Below are positions 50,845-62,354 of a stretch of DNA of 64,000 nt, one piece after another. Made by a program: the position numbers and the translations under genes. How positions within the stretch are numbered: the first letter of the stretch is position 1; each line of letters begins with the position of its first letter. The DNA lies in contig CAWVNO010000515.1 of the NCBI GenBank assembly GCA_963930645.1, forward strand, positions 3,146,838-3,210,837, read 5' to 3'. The notes beneath the pieces were generated by a model. It made no database searches and was not told the origin of the DNA. It saw only the letters and a list, made by a program, of their open reading frames with translations. This DNA comes from Salticus scenicus (lineage: Eukaryota; Arthropoda; Arachnida; Araneae; Salticidae).

Positions 50845-51147
50845 CACTTTTAAAACACACTTCTCATAAATAAGAAGAAAGAAATTTCATTTCTTATAAC
50901 AGCTCCGAGTGGAAATTTCTCATTTTTGAGAATTTTTTTTTTCTCATTTAACTATTCATTTCAAACTTTACATCACTTTATATACATAAATTGATTAATT
51001 TTCTAGAACAGAATATTCTATAATTCGAAAAATCTGGATATTGCATAACATTAACATAAACATAATTAACATAATAACATGATGATTAACATAAACATAA
51101 TTGACATAGTAACATGTAGATTTAAACAAAAACCATTTTTAAACAAT

Positions 51148-51218
51148 TTCCCTTGACGGGGATCGAACCCACAACCTCTGGTTTCGCAGTTCAGTGCTTT
51201 ATCTCGGAGCCACGCCAT
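51148..51218 (-). other. tRNA-like sequence inside foldback copy 2
   Basis: Minus strand: A-box-like TGGCTCCGAGATAAAGCA and a perfect B box GGTTCGATCCCC. It is better preserved than the copy at 1321-1387. The acceptor ends do not pair and the anticodon arm is ambiguous, so it is a promoter-like relic and not a tRNA gene. Confidence 0.8.
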
Positions 51219-51411
51219 TCAACAGCTTTCGTTATAATATTACAAAAATGAATATGAAATGAATAGTTAAATGAACGAAAAAAATTCTTAAAAACGAGAA
51301 GTTCCTACTCGGAGCTATTATAAGAAATGAAACTTCTTAAAAATGAGAATATCCTGCTTATTTTGAAGAGATCCTGCTTATTTTTGAGACGTGTGTTTTA
51401 ACCGTGTACAT

Positions 51412-51752
51412 TATTCAAGGGATGGATGGATGGTTGGATTTTACGTCGCACAAGTGCTGCGCAGATGGGCAATTGGCGACGGTCTGGGACACACCCCCTA
51501 GAGGTGGTCCGGAGACATGCCATCGCAATTTTGATCCTCCACGGAAGGGATGGCTCTCCCGCTTTGGTGACCCCCAGAGGTATAATTTTTGAGGGGAGCA
51601 TGGAGGACATTGCAGCCACGACAGATTTTACGTGCACCAGCCACCATTAGTGTACACGACGGTCTTTGACCGGCTCGAGTACCGAACCCGCAATCTTCCA
51701 ATTACGAGGCCGGCGCTCTACCGACTGGGCTACCGAGGCCCTATTCAAGGGA
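51412..51752 (-). mobile_element. tRNA-derived SINE, family A, with 11 bp target duplication
   Basis: The body (51423-51741, minus strand) begins with a clear tRNA-like head, GCCTCGGTAGCCCAGTCGGT then AGAGCGC and GGTTCGGTACTC as B box. A body of about 250 bp ends in ATCC repeats. The 11 bp direct repeat TATTCAAGGGA flanks it (51412-51422 and 51742-51752). The host sequence is the foldback element, so the SINE is the younger insertion. Its balanced composition gives several spurious frames on both strands. Confidence 0.92.
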
Positions 51753-51944
51753 TTTATAAAACATCTTAAGAACATTTATTGTAACGTCTTTCATGAAATT
51801 AAATTATTGCTAATTGCATTTATTTTTATTAACATGCCCATTTTTGAGAAAGCAACGGCTCCCGCATTTTTTGAGAAAATTTTTCTCAAAAAGGTTTGAG
51901 GAGGCTGATTTCTCATTTTTAAGTAGTTTCTGTTTAACAATGCA

Positions 51945-52505
51945 CTTTTGGTGATATTCTGCCGAAAAGGCGCAGATTAGACTTAACAAATAATTTTTTT
52001 AATTATTTATATAAGGTTATGTGTCTAAAATTGATGAGGTTAATTGTTTAAAATTGAGTATTATCAATAGATAAATCTCTTATACTTTCTTCTGAATAAA
52101 TTTTAGCCTTTTATCGGTCCAATTTATTTTAATTCCTCTGGCCAGTGTTATGAAATTTAGGGATTTTTTTATTCAATATCCACCACTAAATTTAAACTGT
52201 AACTGTTCCTTAATGACTTCGAAGGTTATATGTTTATGTTAGATATGAAATATCACTACTCAAAATTATTAGTGACAGTTGAATAAAACAATCCCTAAAT
52301 TTCACATCACTGGCGTTCGGAACGGCGAAGGGTTAATTTATCAAATACCGAAGTAAGGAAATGCATTTCTCTTAGCTAGTTCAAAGTTGAAGTGAAAATT
52401 TTTATTTTAAATGGAATCGCTGTAGCGACAGTTAACACTATTTGAAACCTCTAAGCATGATATTTTTCTTAATTTGCTCAAGTTTTTAAAAGAAAGAAAA
52501 AAAAA
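51945..52505. other. AT-rich non-coding DNA
   Basis: An inverted pair, 'agtgttatgaaatttaggga' with 'ttt' near 52145 and 'tccctaaatttcacatcact' near 52292, suggests a small foldback of about 170 bp. Nothing else was recognised. Confidence 0.5.
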
Positions 52506-52880
52506 AAAACAGATTTTTCATAAATCAAATATGTTGTTCTCCTACTGATTAGTAAAAGACTTAAAGCAAAAGTTTGCACTGCTTAGTATTTGTAAATTTT
52601 GCGTTTGATTTTAAAAAATCAAAGTCGGTCCGCATGCCTGTTTATTAATGAAAAAAAAAAAAAAAAAAAAGATTTTTTATAAACCGAATATGCTGTTCTC
52701 CTACTGATTAGTAAAAAGACTTAAAACAAAAGTTTACACTGCTTAGTATTTGTAAATTTTGCCTCACTGATTATTTTCTGCATTTTATACATATGACTGT
52801 TATAAAAATGTTGATCAGTACTTTATTTTAAAAAACCAAAGTCGAACTGATGCCAATTTATTAATGCAAAAACAAAATGT
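52506..52880. repeat. Tandem duplication, units of about 165 and 210 bp
   Basis: The segment poly-A, 'ttctcctactgattagtaaa', 'cactgcttagtatttgtaaa', 'caaagtcg' and 'tttattaatg' occurs twice (about 52506-52660 and 52661-52870). The second unit has about 67 extra bases near 52762-52830 or the first has lost them. Confidence 0.9.
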
Positions 52881-53165
52881 CATTATATACAGTCGAACTT
52901 CTTTAAAAGATTATTCAAGGGACCGAAACATTTCTGACGTTATAGCCGACTGACATAATAACCGAGATTGAGTTAAAAGCAAGGAAAATCACTCTAAAAA
53001 GCAAATACATTTTTATTAGAAAATATAACAGTGTGACTGTTGTATAAAATACTGTTGTTAAAATACAAATATTTTAAACATTTTTCTGGAGAAAGAACAT
53101 TTTATATTTAAAATAATTCAGATTAAATATGATTTTTGAGAATATCGAAAGGTGAACACAATGTA

Positions 53166-54634
53166 CACTGCAAATAAAGGCGTCTTAAAGTAAGACAAAA
53201 GAACGTCTTAAAATGGATTTCCGACACGTAAATATCTTAAAATAATGCTCAGACATAATAGATATCTTAATTTAAGACACTTTTGTGTCTTAATAAACTG
53301 GAGATGAAAAGAACTAATGCAAAGTTTCTTAAAAAAGCCTGATGTCTTAAATTAAGACATTTAAAAATGTCTTAAATTCATTTCACATTTCATCGTTAAC
53401 TATTAGTAGTGGCGCCATCTGTGAATGGAAATCAAAATCATCTTCATTGTCTCGTTTTTTCATAGCAAGATGCAGATTTAGTTTAATAAAATGATAATTT
53501 CTTTTAAGAATTTTTTAACTTAGCAGCGGAAAAAAAAAATTTAATTGAAATTATAATCAAATAACAAGAATTTAAATCTCTTAAGACAAAATAAATAAAT
53601 AAAATTTTTCAGTAATTTTTTTTTGTTGGTGAGATTTTTCTGAAAATCATTTCAAATGAGTAAAGCTAGCCGCTCTTATTTTACTCCTAGTTTGACACTT
53701 TTTCAATTCTATTATTAAAATGGTTACTTTTTATTTAAAGCTCTCTCATTTAATTAAATGAAAAAGATTAAGACGAACTTGCAGCGAAGAATATTTTATC
53801 GCTAAGAAAGCGAATTTCTAACAAATCTTACGCACAACTTGTAAACAGCTGCTTTCTATTTTTTTTCCTTTTCCTTTTTTTATTTTTATTTTTTAAATCT
53901 TTTTTGATATAAAACTCTTTTTTTTAACTTTTTTACCTGTAACTAGACGTAAAACAAAACATTTCCAATTTTCATATACATTTCTTTTTTTTTTTTTTTT
54001 TTAAATAATAGTTCATAAAAAGAAATCGTTTTTAAAACATTACAATCTTAGATTTATATATATTTATTTATATTTTACAAAATATTCACTTCTACAATTA
54101 AAATTTAGTAGAATTAATACATATTGAGCTTTAGATTTAATCTCGATAGTTTTAAGGGAAAAAATACCGATTATATTACAACACTACAATCTCTTCCGCG
54201 CATATTACATTCTTTATTACCATACATCTTCGTGCGAAATCGTGGCGCGATTGGCAAAAGCGTTTGTCTGCGGTAGCAAAGGTAGTAGGTTCGACTCCAG
54301 AGGCTGGATTATTTTTTTTTTTTTTTTTTTTATTATATTTTATTTATGCTCTAGAATATTATAAAATATGTTTTAAACAGAAAATCAGAATCACCATATC
54401 ACCTTTATTTATTTATTTATTTACTAAAAAGCCTTGAAATGGCGGATCTTTTAAGCCTAACATGGCGGTGTTTTTAAACATAAAAAGATGGCGGCGTTTT
54501 AAGACATTTACAGTGTCTTAATTTCAGATGCGGAAAGTTGTCTGAAAAAGTAAGACACTTTTTTTTCGCTTAAAAAATGACCATCCGTTTAAGACACTTT
54601 TGTAACTGAATTTAAGACGTTTTCGTTTACAGTG
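53166..54634. mobile_element. 1.47 kb CACTG-ended element with GTCTTAAA arms and tRNA-like core
   Basis: The left end is CACTGCAAATAAAGGCGTCT and the right end reversed is CACTGTAAACGAAAACGTCT. TA flanks both sides (53164-53165 and 54635-54636). Both arms (about 250 bp each) are filled with the motif GTCTTAAA and its complement TTTAAGAC. The centre holds AT-rich DNA and a tRNA-like sequence at 54235-54310. No transposase is seen. It shares design but not sequence with the CTTCTCAT foldbacks at 1.0 and 51.2 kb. CACTG ends with subterminal repeats recall the CMC superfamily. Confidence 0.8.
54235..54310 (+). other. tRNA-like sequence inside the GTCTTAAA element
   Basis: An A-box-like TGGCGCGATTGGCAAAAGCG, whose D stem pairs as GCGC/GCGT, is followed by a B box GGTTCGACTCC. 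An anticodon-like hairpin with TTTGT and GCAAA stems lies between them, but its loop has eight bases. A poly-T run (54312-54330) follows and could stop Pol III. It is a degenerate tRNA relic with intact internal promoter boxes. Confidence 0.75.
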
Positions 54635-54937
54635 TATGTAATGTTTTGTTAGACATCCAGCACACACAATAAAAGTATTACATAAAGTAACTCCACTTTG
54701 TGGTTTTACTTTTCTGCTTTCTTCTCGAAAGGGAAGATAGATCAATTTCTAAAGAAATCAACCTAAAAAGCAATCAAATGGGCGTATGTTTTTATGTTAA
54801 AACCGAGGTAAAATATGACATTATAAGCAACTTGTGCTAACATTGAAATTCATAAATGATAGAGCGGGGCAAATATATTTTTTAAATTATAAAAGTTGAT
54901 GATATAATCGAGGACACTGTAACCGAGTTCGACTGTA

Positions 54938-55299
54938 TATTTAACGTCATTTTACACTCTGAAAAAATTGCAAAACACATTTTTCTCTAAATCTTGTCCT
55001 CGTATGAAAGCAATTTTGGTTTAAATTACTTAATAATTTTAACTTCTATTGATTAAAAATTGAAATATAAGTGCCAAGTTCAAATATTAAGATGAATTTT
55101 AACTTTTAGATGTGGTTGCATCGCAATTCGCAAAAGCTTTATTATGTTGAGTCCTATCAATGGCGAACCAAAATCGTAGAGCCTACAAAAATCCTTAATT
55201 ATTATAAATATTACTATGTGTATTTATGCATTTTTTTTTTTTTCCACTATTAGTAAAAAAAAAAAAAAAAAAAAAAAATACCCTTTTGTTATCCGGAGC
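54938..55299. other. Non-coding DNA
   Basis: Poly-T at 55231-55243 and poly-A at 55256-55278 lie head to head and could fold back. Nothing else was recognised. Confidence 0.5.
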
Positions 55300-55968
55300 A
55301 CATCGAGCCGATAATCTATTCCATGCCATGTGTTGACCAAGCCCTAGTACCATTGATCGATTGTACTTTGCTCGGCCTTTCATTGACTCGTCGAAATTTA
55401 CTCGAGCATTAACATGAACTTACAGTTTCGAGCAGTATATGAGACCGGTTTTCGACGAGGAAAATTTTATCTAAACTGATAACGAACTGATAGAAAATCA
55501 CGTAAAAACTCGTTGGAAATAAAGTGAAAATTTGATAGAAATTACGTCTTTCCATCTGAGTTTCATCGGATGAGTTTTTAAAATTCATTGGATACCGATC
55601 ATCGTATTTAAATATTTCCGATGAGATATTTCAGATGAATTCCCGATGAGATTCCTCGTTCTCGATAAGATTTCGATTATTGGCCGTTCATCAATTCATC
55701 GGTCTTCGATGAGAGTCCATACAAAGGCCGATTACATTTTGCTGATTGGGAGATTAATTGAGGGATGGATGCGATGACTTTAGTCATCCAGCATCTCACT
55801 GTCGTCCATTTTTTAAGTGTACATTTTGTCCTTTACGCAAATGACCCCAAAGGTAGAATTCCAACAATGTTACGTCAGGAGACTAAAAGCCATTTTGTAC
55901 CACCGCCACGACTTACTCATATGGCCGAAATTGTTGTATTCAAGTTCCCCACTCCCAAAAAAAGATAA
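55300..55968. other. Balanced-composition island with reiterated GATGAGAT-type motif
   Basis: Forms of 'cgatgaga' and 'tcatcgg' recur about ten times between 55555 and 55715, on both orientations. A plus frame of 67 codons at 55765-55968 has no recognisable domain. It may be part of an unidentified repeat. Confidence 0.35.
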
Positions 55969-55969
55969 A

Positions 55970-57079
55970 AAAAGGACTTGATTAGTGGTACTTTATTAGA
56001 CCATAAACAAAACGTGCGTATGCACTGTATACAATAATAGTTTTATTTAATCAGGGATATACTTCTGGGACACCCTGATTATCATTGGCGATATGCATTT
56101 TCTCTATCTCGTGTGATAGAATTAAAATTTTTCTTTTGTTTTTGATACACTACTTTTCTCTTACGAATTTCTCCATTGTTGTTAAAAAATCCATTTAATC
56201 CTTTTTGTTGATCAACGAAATTTTTATATGACGCATTTTTTTTTTATTTCTTCTAATAAAAATGTACATTTCTTAAATGAGATATCATAAAAATTCTTTT
56301 AATATCTGAGTTATTATTGAGTTTTATAATTAAATTTTAATCCACTAAACAGCCCTCCCTCTTTTTTTTCCAAATCAGAAATTTATCTTTTAATACTTTA
56401 TTGACAGTGTCAAAAACGTTACAAATTGTTTGTTTCATAGTCATAAAATGTTTATCCCATCAATAAGAGAATTTACATTGTTTAAATCAAATTGAAAGAA
56501 ATGACATTTTATGCAAATTAAATAGATTATTAAACGCATTTTATGCATATCTTCGTTATAAAAATGCTTAACAGTACCGCGACTAGTAACTTTTCAAAAC
56601 TGGAGCCATTGCATGTCGTTTTGTTAATTCTTTAAAAGAAAAATTTTCTCTGTCAATTATGTTTGCCTTTTATAAAGTTTATCTAAAGTTAGAATAATTT
56701 GAAAGTAATCCTTTCTCCGCTCCTTGCGACCATAAAAAACACATTTGCCGCAGAATGCCCAATCACTTGAATAAATTAGATTTTTAATTACTGCTTCTGT
56801 AATTACTTAAAGATGTCTATGCCATGCACTTGAAATTAGTGGAGATTACAGCTCTGCATGTCATTTTCATTTTTTGAAGAAAAAAATTAATATTGTCATT
56901 TAGGACTTTTTTTTTCTTTAATGTGACATCTTTTCGTGTCCGAAAAATCTTTGCTTAATTTTGTTAGAATCTAATTTAATTCCCTGATTACAGCTGAAAA
57001 TGTTTTTTAATTGAAATGCCTATCGATTGACGAAGTCGGGAGTAAGGTATGTCTTGCTTCATGTAAAAAGTAAGTCATC

Positions 57080-57114
<35 letters not shown>

Positions 57115-57250
57115 ATTTAGAAGGGACTAAATAAAAATTAATTTTATTACTCCAAAGGTGTATTTTAGTATGAATGGAGTTTTTTATTTTATATTGTCTT
57201 TAAACATATTGAAGTATTATTATAAAGCGCCTTCTGAAAATATTTCATTA
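55970..57250. other. AT-rich non-coding DNA
   Basis: Poly-T at 57086-57110. The phrase 'gggacaccctgatta' near 56066 looks like a transposon end but has no visible partner. No gene is seen. Confidence 0.5.
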
Positions 57251-57254
57251 TCAT

Positions 57255-57402
57255 TATATATATATATATATTCTATATATATATATATAGAATATATATA
57301 TAGAATATTATAGAATAATATAGAATATATATATAGAATATATATATAGAATATATATATAGAATTCTATATATATATATATATCTATATATATATATAT
57401 AT
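57255..57402. repeat. TA-based satellite with self-complementary units
   Basis: TA runs alternate with TAGAATATA / TATATTCTA units. The whole tract is close to self-complementary and could form cruciforms. It ends in a short GT run. Confidence 0.9.
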
Positions 57403-57404
57403 GT

Positions 57405-58530
57405 GTGTGTGTATTAAAAGTTTTCGAAACATGAAATTCTCTCTCATATATATATATATATATATATTTATTTATTCTTCTGTCTTTAACTTTAATGATA
57501 TATTATTAATGAATATGGTACGATTTAATTCAACTCTACTAGTTTTAAAATTAATTAGATATAAAATCTATTTTAACATTATCATTTAATATTAACTCTG
57601 TGTAATTTATCTTTAATGAAAATGCTCTGAAGTTTCTTCGATTAATCGATATCTGTCGAGATTTTATTTTACTTCAATTTAAGTTTTGGCATCATCCTTT
57701 TCTCCTGTTAGAGTTAATTGTTATACATGTGGTTGCTTTGCTTCATTCATGTGTTCACTTTGGTTTCCATTAAGATTAAATTTAATCTTTTTTTAATCTT
57801 TGTTTTAATTTAATATTTCAATTATTTCTAATTCTTTTTGGTTTTGCTGCATCGATCGGGGTGTGAAACGATATTAATTGCTATGATTAGCAATATCGTT
57901 GTACGAAATCGTTGCGGCTCTTTAAGCTTTATGAAGCATGCACCCCTTGATAAGTATGTTTCTACGTTTAAGCATTTACATCCAAATATTTCTGTGATTT
58001 ATTATTTATTAATCGTTTTCACTCTCATAAGCTTAATGGTCATTTTTATTATCATTCTGGTAGGCGTAAGTATTTTAAGTTACTATCCTAACTCATTGGT
58101 TCTTAATCTACATTGCAACTTTTTGTGTAATTCTTTCCTCTGTGTTAAATTCAGTTCTATATTTTAGTGTGCTGTTATTGTCTTAGTTCTATTAATAGCT
58201 GAATTTTATGATTTAATCTTATTACGATATCTATTATTTATATATATATATATATATATATTAATGTATAAATCCAAATATTGAAGTAGTTGTGGCAAGT
58301 GAGTAAACGTTCAAATTGTTTTATCTAATAGAACTATCATAAAGTATTAATGTCACTGTTTTATGTAATTGCTTTAACAAATTAAAATGAGTTGCCGCAT
58401 CTGAAATCATTTAATTAAATCTCCAAATCCTCGCACTTAAAAAATAAATTGTGTATTGCGTATTTTGAGTTCAGAAATATCTCCAAGAGTGATTGTATGT
58501 AAGTTTAAATTTTGGGAACAGGGAAGAAAT
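57405..58530. other. AT-rich non-coding DNA
   Basis: TA tracts lie at 57447-57466 and 58239-58260. The 109-codon frame at 57838-58167 would have two hydrophobic stretches but starts with a non-ATG codon and has no known domain. Confidence 0.5.
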
Positions 58531-58781
58531 ACCTCTCCAGTGGCCGAAAAGTTCTGCTGTCGAAGCTGGTAGACGTGAGTTGCCAGGTTCGATCCAAGAT
58601 CACGCTCATCAGCCTAGCCATTCGGAGATTTTTCAGTAGTTTTCTCCGAAACTTGCGTAAATACGAGTTAGAATCCCTTAGGAAAACCCCTCCCCCACAG
58701 GTACAACACTTTTCCCTGCCCTAGGACCCGAAGGCAATGAATGGGCTTTAAACCTAACACCACCACTGGGGGGGGGGGAAT
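58531..58781 (+). mobile_element. tRNA-derived SINE, family B, copy 2
   Basis: A tRNA-like head (AGTGGCCGAAAAGTTCTGCT, then B box GGTTCGATCC at about 58585) is followed by a body containing TTCTCCGAAACTTGCGTAAA. The tail is 'caatgaatgggctttaaacc' and a poly-G run. It is homologous to the minus-strand copy at 745-938. No clear target duplication was found. Confidence 0.75.
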
Positions 58782-58962
58782 TAAATATATATAATTTATT
58801 TGGTTCTTTATTTATTCATCTTTTCATGTTTAAAAAAGTCTTCCACTGATTTTTGAAAATTTAACTTAGGTATGTAACTGCTGTGGCATTTGCTGCTTGA
58901 CGCCATTAAATACAATTTATTTCTCACCAAATACTTGTAAATCTACCGCCTTATGACTTCAG

Positions 58963-59148
58963 GGCAGTGTTGCCAGACTGCGCGACTTTTTTATTCTACT
59001 GCCACTAATAATTTTAAGAAGTGATATTTCATATATATAATCGACGTTTCTTCGATTCGATTTGCCTTTTATGTATATCAAACACAACTTTAAAAAATTT
59101 TTGGTGGCTATTGAATAAAAAAGTCGCGCAATCTGGCAATACTGCTTC
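58963..59148. mobile_element. 186 bp foldback element
   Basis: 'GCAGTGTTGCCAGACTGCGC' plus GACTTTTTTATTC on the left pairs with the complement of 'gaataaaaaagtcgcgcaat' plus 'ctggcaatactgc' on the right. Arms are about 60 bp. The TTGCCA start and the 'gccac' block resemble the TTGCCAAC family. Confidence 0.8.
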
Positions 59149-59149
59149 A

Positions 59150-60307
59150 GGATATGTGACTTTCCGATATCCTAAAAAGATAACGTTTTCTTTAAACAGT
59201 AAAAATTAAACATTTTACAGATTTAATTTTACCCGCAATATATTTTATAAAAACTGATTTCAGTTCAAAAAAAAACGAAGAAATTTCTTTTTTCTCTTTA
59301 AATAAATAAATACAAAGCTGCCAAGTTTTTAAATTTTTAAATCAGAATTGACACCAGTATTTTTAAATGGAATATGTTATATATATTTTCGACGGTTAAT
59401 GTTATTGAAAACAGTTATAAAATTTTTCCGGTTTGAAGTCTCCCGCCAAAAACAGTAGACTTGGCACCTATGCAAATATAAATAAAGATATGTATGTATA
59501 TACAAACACACACACATATATATGAGAAGCAATCGAGCCTTGTTGCAAAATGTTTTCTGGTCATTTTTGATTGAAATATAGTTAATGTCACTATATTTTA
59601 ACACATTTACCCTATACTTTATATTTTGAGAATATTCACAAATAATAAATAATAATAAAATCCATTATACCTTATTATCTATATTATCATATTAAAAAAA
59701 AAATAAAGAAAGAAGACAAAAGAAAAGTAAAGTAAATAAATAAAAGTAAATACAAATCACTTTTATTAATTAAAACTTTGCTGTTTATCTAATTTGTAGA
59801 AAATTTTATGAGATCTAAAACCTTTTTCGTGTAATTTTTATATGCTTTAAATGTCCTTTCATTTAAATTTTAGCAGTTGAGAATTTTTTATTAAATAATT
59901 AATGATGCTTGCCAGTATAAATGTACGTTACATTCCTAATCATAACTAACTTGGAGCAATCACGTTTCTCTAATATTTAACTTTGTCAATGATCATCATC
60001 ATTTCCCTCCTTATAAGTTGAAAATTGTGTATGTATCCCACTCTAAACTAAATTACAAACATTTTTACTTAGTATGGTTTTAAAAATATTTAAAGGTATT
60101 ACTATTTTGAGATACATTGGACATAAATAAAAAAATATTATGCTAAAGTGGAAGAAGCATATGTTAAATACTTAAACTAATTAACTTGATTTTCGAAAAA
60201 AATAGTTTCCTTCGGTTTAGGGGAAAATATGAAAACTTTATGTAAAGCTTGGATGCTGCTTCTTTTCAATAAAAAAAAACTACTTCAGAGTATTAAATTG
60301 CATGATA

Positions 60308-60341
<34 letters not shown>

Positions 60342-60477
60342 AGCTAATGTGTATGTTCTAGTGTGACATTAATAATCACTATAATCACACTAATAATCAC
60401 TATACTAATCACTGTAATAATAAAATGGGATTTAATGTAAAAATACCAAAAATTTACACTTTTAAATACTCAGATAC

Positions 60478-60508
<31 letters not shown>

Positions 60509-62026
60509 AAGAAAATGCATAAAATTCTATAAAACATTTTTAGAGCTATGCAAAGTGCATGATAGTGAATGGTATATAAAAAAAAAATTAATAATAATAC
60601 TAGAATTCTACAAAATATAAATCTTTTTTTTAAGTGTCTGGTTGCCGCAATTAAAATATAAAAGAGCTACTGGAGACTATTTGATTATGAAGAATTTATT
60701 TTTCACAATATTATCAAAATGATTATTATTTATAGCCTTACAAAATCAAACTTTATTAGCATTAAAGTTAATTAAAAGTTTATATATTTTGTAATGTTCA
60801 TGAAGAAATACTGCGAATGATAAAGTCAAGTATAAAAAGTTAAAAGATAATTAATGTAATTAATGCACTTAATGTTAATGAGTTGATGTAATGCTTTACT
60901 AGGCATGGTTTTATTTTAGTACACCTTAATATTGATTAGAATTTATATTGCTAAATATTCTTTCTCAAATAGAAAACCAAAATTTTTTTTATACACAACA
61001 TAAATTATAATACCTTTCCCAAAATATTAAAAACATATGATGGAAATGTAAGATATATAACATAAAACAAACAAAAAACATTGGAATAAGTCAACGAGAA
61101 TTTTCAAAATAATTTTTTAAATAAAGCATCGAAATAAATGACTTGGAAAAATATTTGAAAGACCTTATTATTTTCTATATTTATATTTACTATCATTTTT
61201 ATGTCTTACACTTTCAGTAAACTTTAAAGAAATATTTCATCCTTTCAAAATTTTGAAGTGGTTTCCAGGCTGTTTTCATTAATTATTATTTCAGTTTACG
61301 TTTCTTTTATTAGGAACAATATATTACATGTTAGTATAACGAAAAACAAATTCAGCTAAGTCAAAATCTTTCATTTGTTACTTTTTCTCATATCCAAAAT
61401 AAATATTTTTGATGAGTTTACCCTTTTAAAATGTATACATTTTAATTTTGTCTTTGTTTATATTTTTTAAATAGCTTCTTCTTCTTCTTCCGTTTTTTTA
61501 ATAAATGTAAAAGAAAAAAGCGTTTGTTATTTGTTTTTGAGATATTTCAGTTAGATTTTGTGAGTGAATTCATTAAATTTCTCCCGTTAAAAATGAATGT
61601 AAAAACATAAAAGATTAATATACCAATTAAAGCAAATGTTTTGTTTTGCCGTACCAGTCTATTATCTGTGGAATTATAATTTAAAATATGCTTATTTCTT
61701 AGTATGAGAGATGAAAATAAAAATTTTATCTGAAAAAGTTAGTATATAGTCAATAAAGGAGACGCAATATTTATGCATTAATATTACAGTATCATTTACT
61801 AAGAGGAAAAACAAATGAGAGCATTAAAGCCAGATAGGCCCATCAAATAATGATCCCTTCAAAAGTTCAATTAAAAGACGACGAAATGTAAAGGAAAATA
61901 CCTTACTTTTCTTCTTTTAAAGTAAATAAATAAATAATTTATATTAATTTTTTGTTTGATGATAAATAAGTATTGCTAAAATTTGGAAAAAAATCTAAAT
62001 TTTTGGTAAATATCAATTATTATTTC
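59150..62026. other. AT-rich non-coding DNA
   Basis: A possible small foldback at 59318-59475 has TGCCAAG near both ends. A TA tract at 60477-60503, poly-A at 60308-60338 and many AT runs occur. No gene or other element is seen. Confidence 0.5.
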
Positions 62027-62028
62027 TA

Positions 62029-62352
62029 CAGTAGAGCCTCGGTTATCCGAGCCCGATTAACCGAGGTAGTCTCAAAAATGTCACGTCACGGTGGAGGCGT
62101 GGCCTTTGATAAATTTGACTATACAGTTATGTTTTTTATAATTTATGTATGCGCGTATTTTACTGCATTTTTCATTGGATTACATTTAAATATGTAATAT
62201 ATGTATTGTTTTCTTCATTGGTTACGTTTTCATTCATTTTAAAGTTTAACACATATTCCCCCACGATTTACAGCAGAGGCCGTTTTATCCGAGTTTTCGA
62301 TTATCCGACGTACCCTCGGTCCACATTATCTCATATAAGCGAGGCACTACCG
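62029..62352. mobile_element. 324 bp pogo/Tigger-type MITE
   Basis: The left end CAGTAGAGCCTCGGTTATCC is the standard pogo/Tigger start. The right end reversed is CGGTAGTGCCTCGCTTATAT. TA flanks at 62027-62028 and 62353-62354. An internal 'gattatccgacg' near 62300 echoes the end motif. No transposase is present. Confidence 0.9.
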
Positions 62353-62354
62353 TA

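Larger units (their letters stand above)
50845..51942 (-). mobile_element. CACTG-ended foldback element with tRNA-like core, copy 2 (split by a SINE)
   Basis: Read on the minus strand it matches copy 1 (946-1678): core 51406-50845 with paired arms built of CTTCTCAT-type motifs, and the extension 51942-51407 including 'ccttgaataatgtaca'. The extension is interrupted by a SINE at 51423-51741. Removing the SINE restores collinearity with copy 1. The outer ends are more diverged than in copy 1. Confidence 0.8.
52890..54935. mobile_element. Pogo-like TIR element hosting a nested foldback
   Basis: The ends are CAGTCGAACTTCTTTAAA (left) and CAGTCGAACTCGGTTACA (right, reversed), with further similarity at 'ataaccgag'. 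TA flanks at 52888-52889 and 54936-54937. Without the nested element at 53166-54634 it is about 580 bp. The sequence style (CAGTxGAACxxCGGTTA) is that of pogo/Tigger MITEs. No transposase is seen. Confidence 0.75.

Noticed and set aside
51398..51701. Several overlapping frames of 62-79 codons on both strands
   Set aside because: All lie in the family A SINE, which is non-coding and simply less rich in stop codons.
57838..58167. Small membrane protein gene of 109 codons
   Set aside because: The first codon is not ATG, the composition is that of the background, and no family is recognisable.
58512..58724. 70-codon frame
   Set aside because: It runs through the tRNA-derived SINE and does not start with ATG in a gene-like context.
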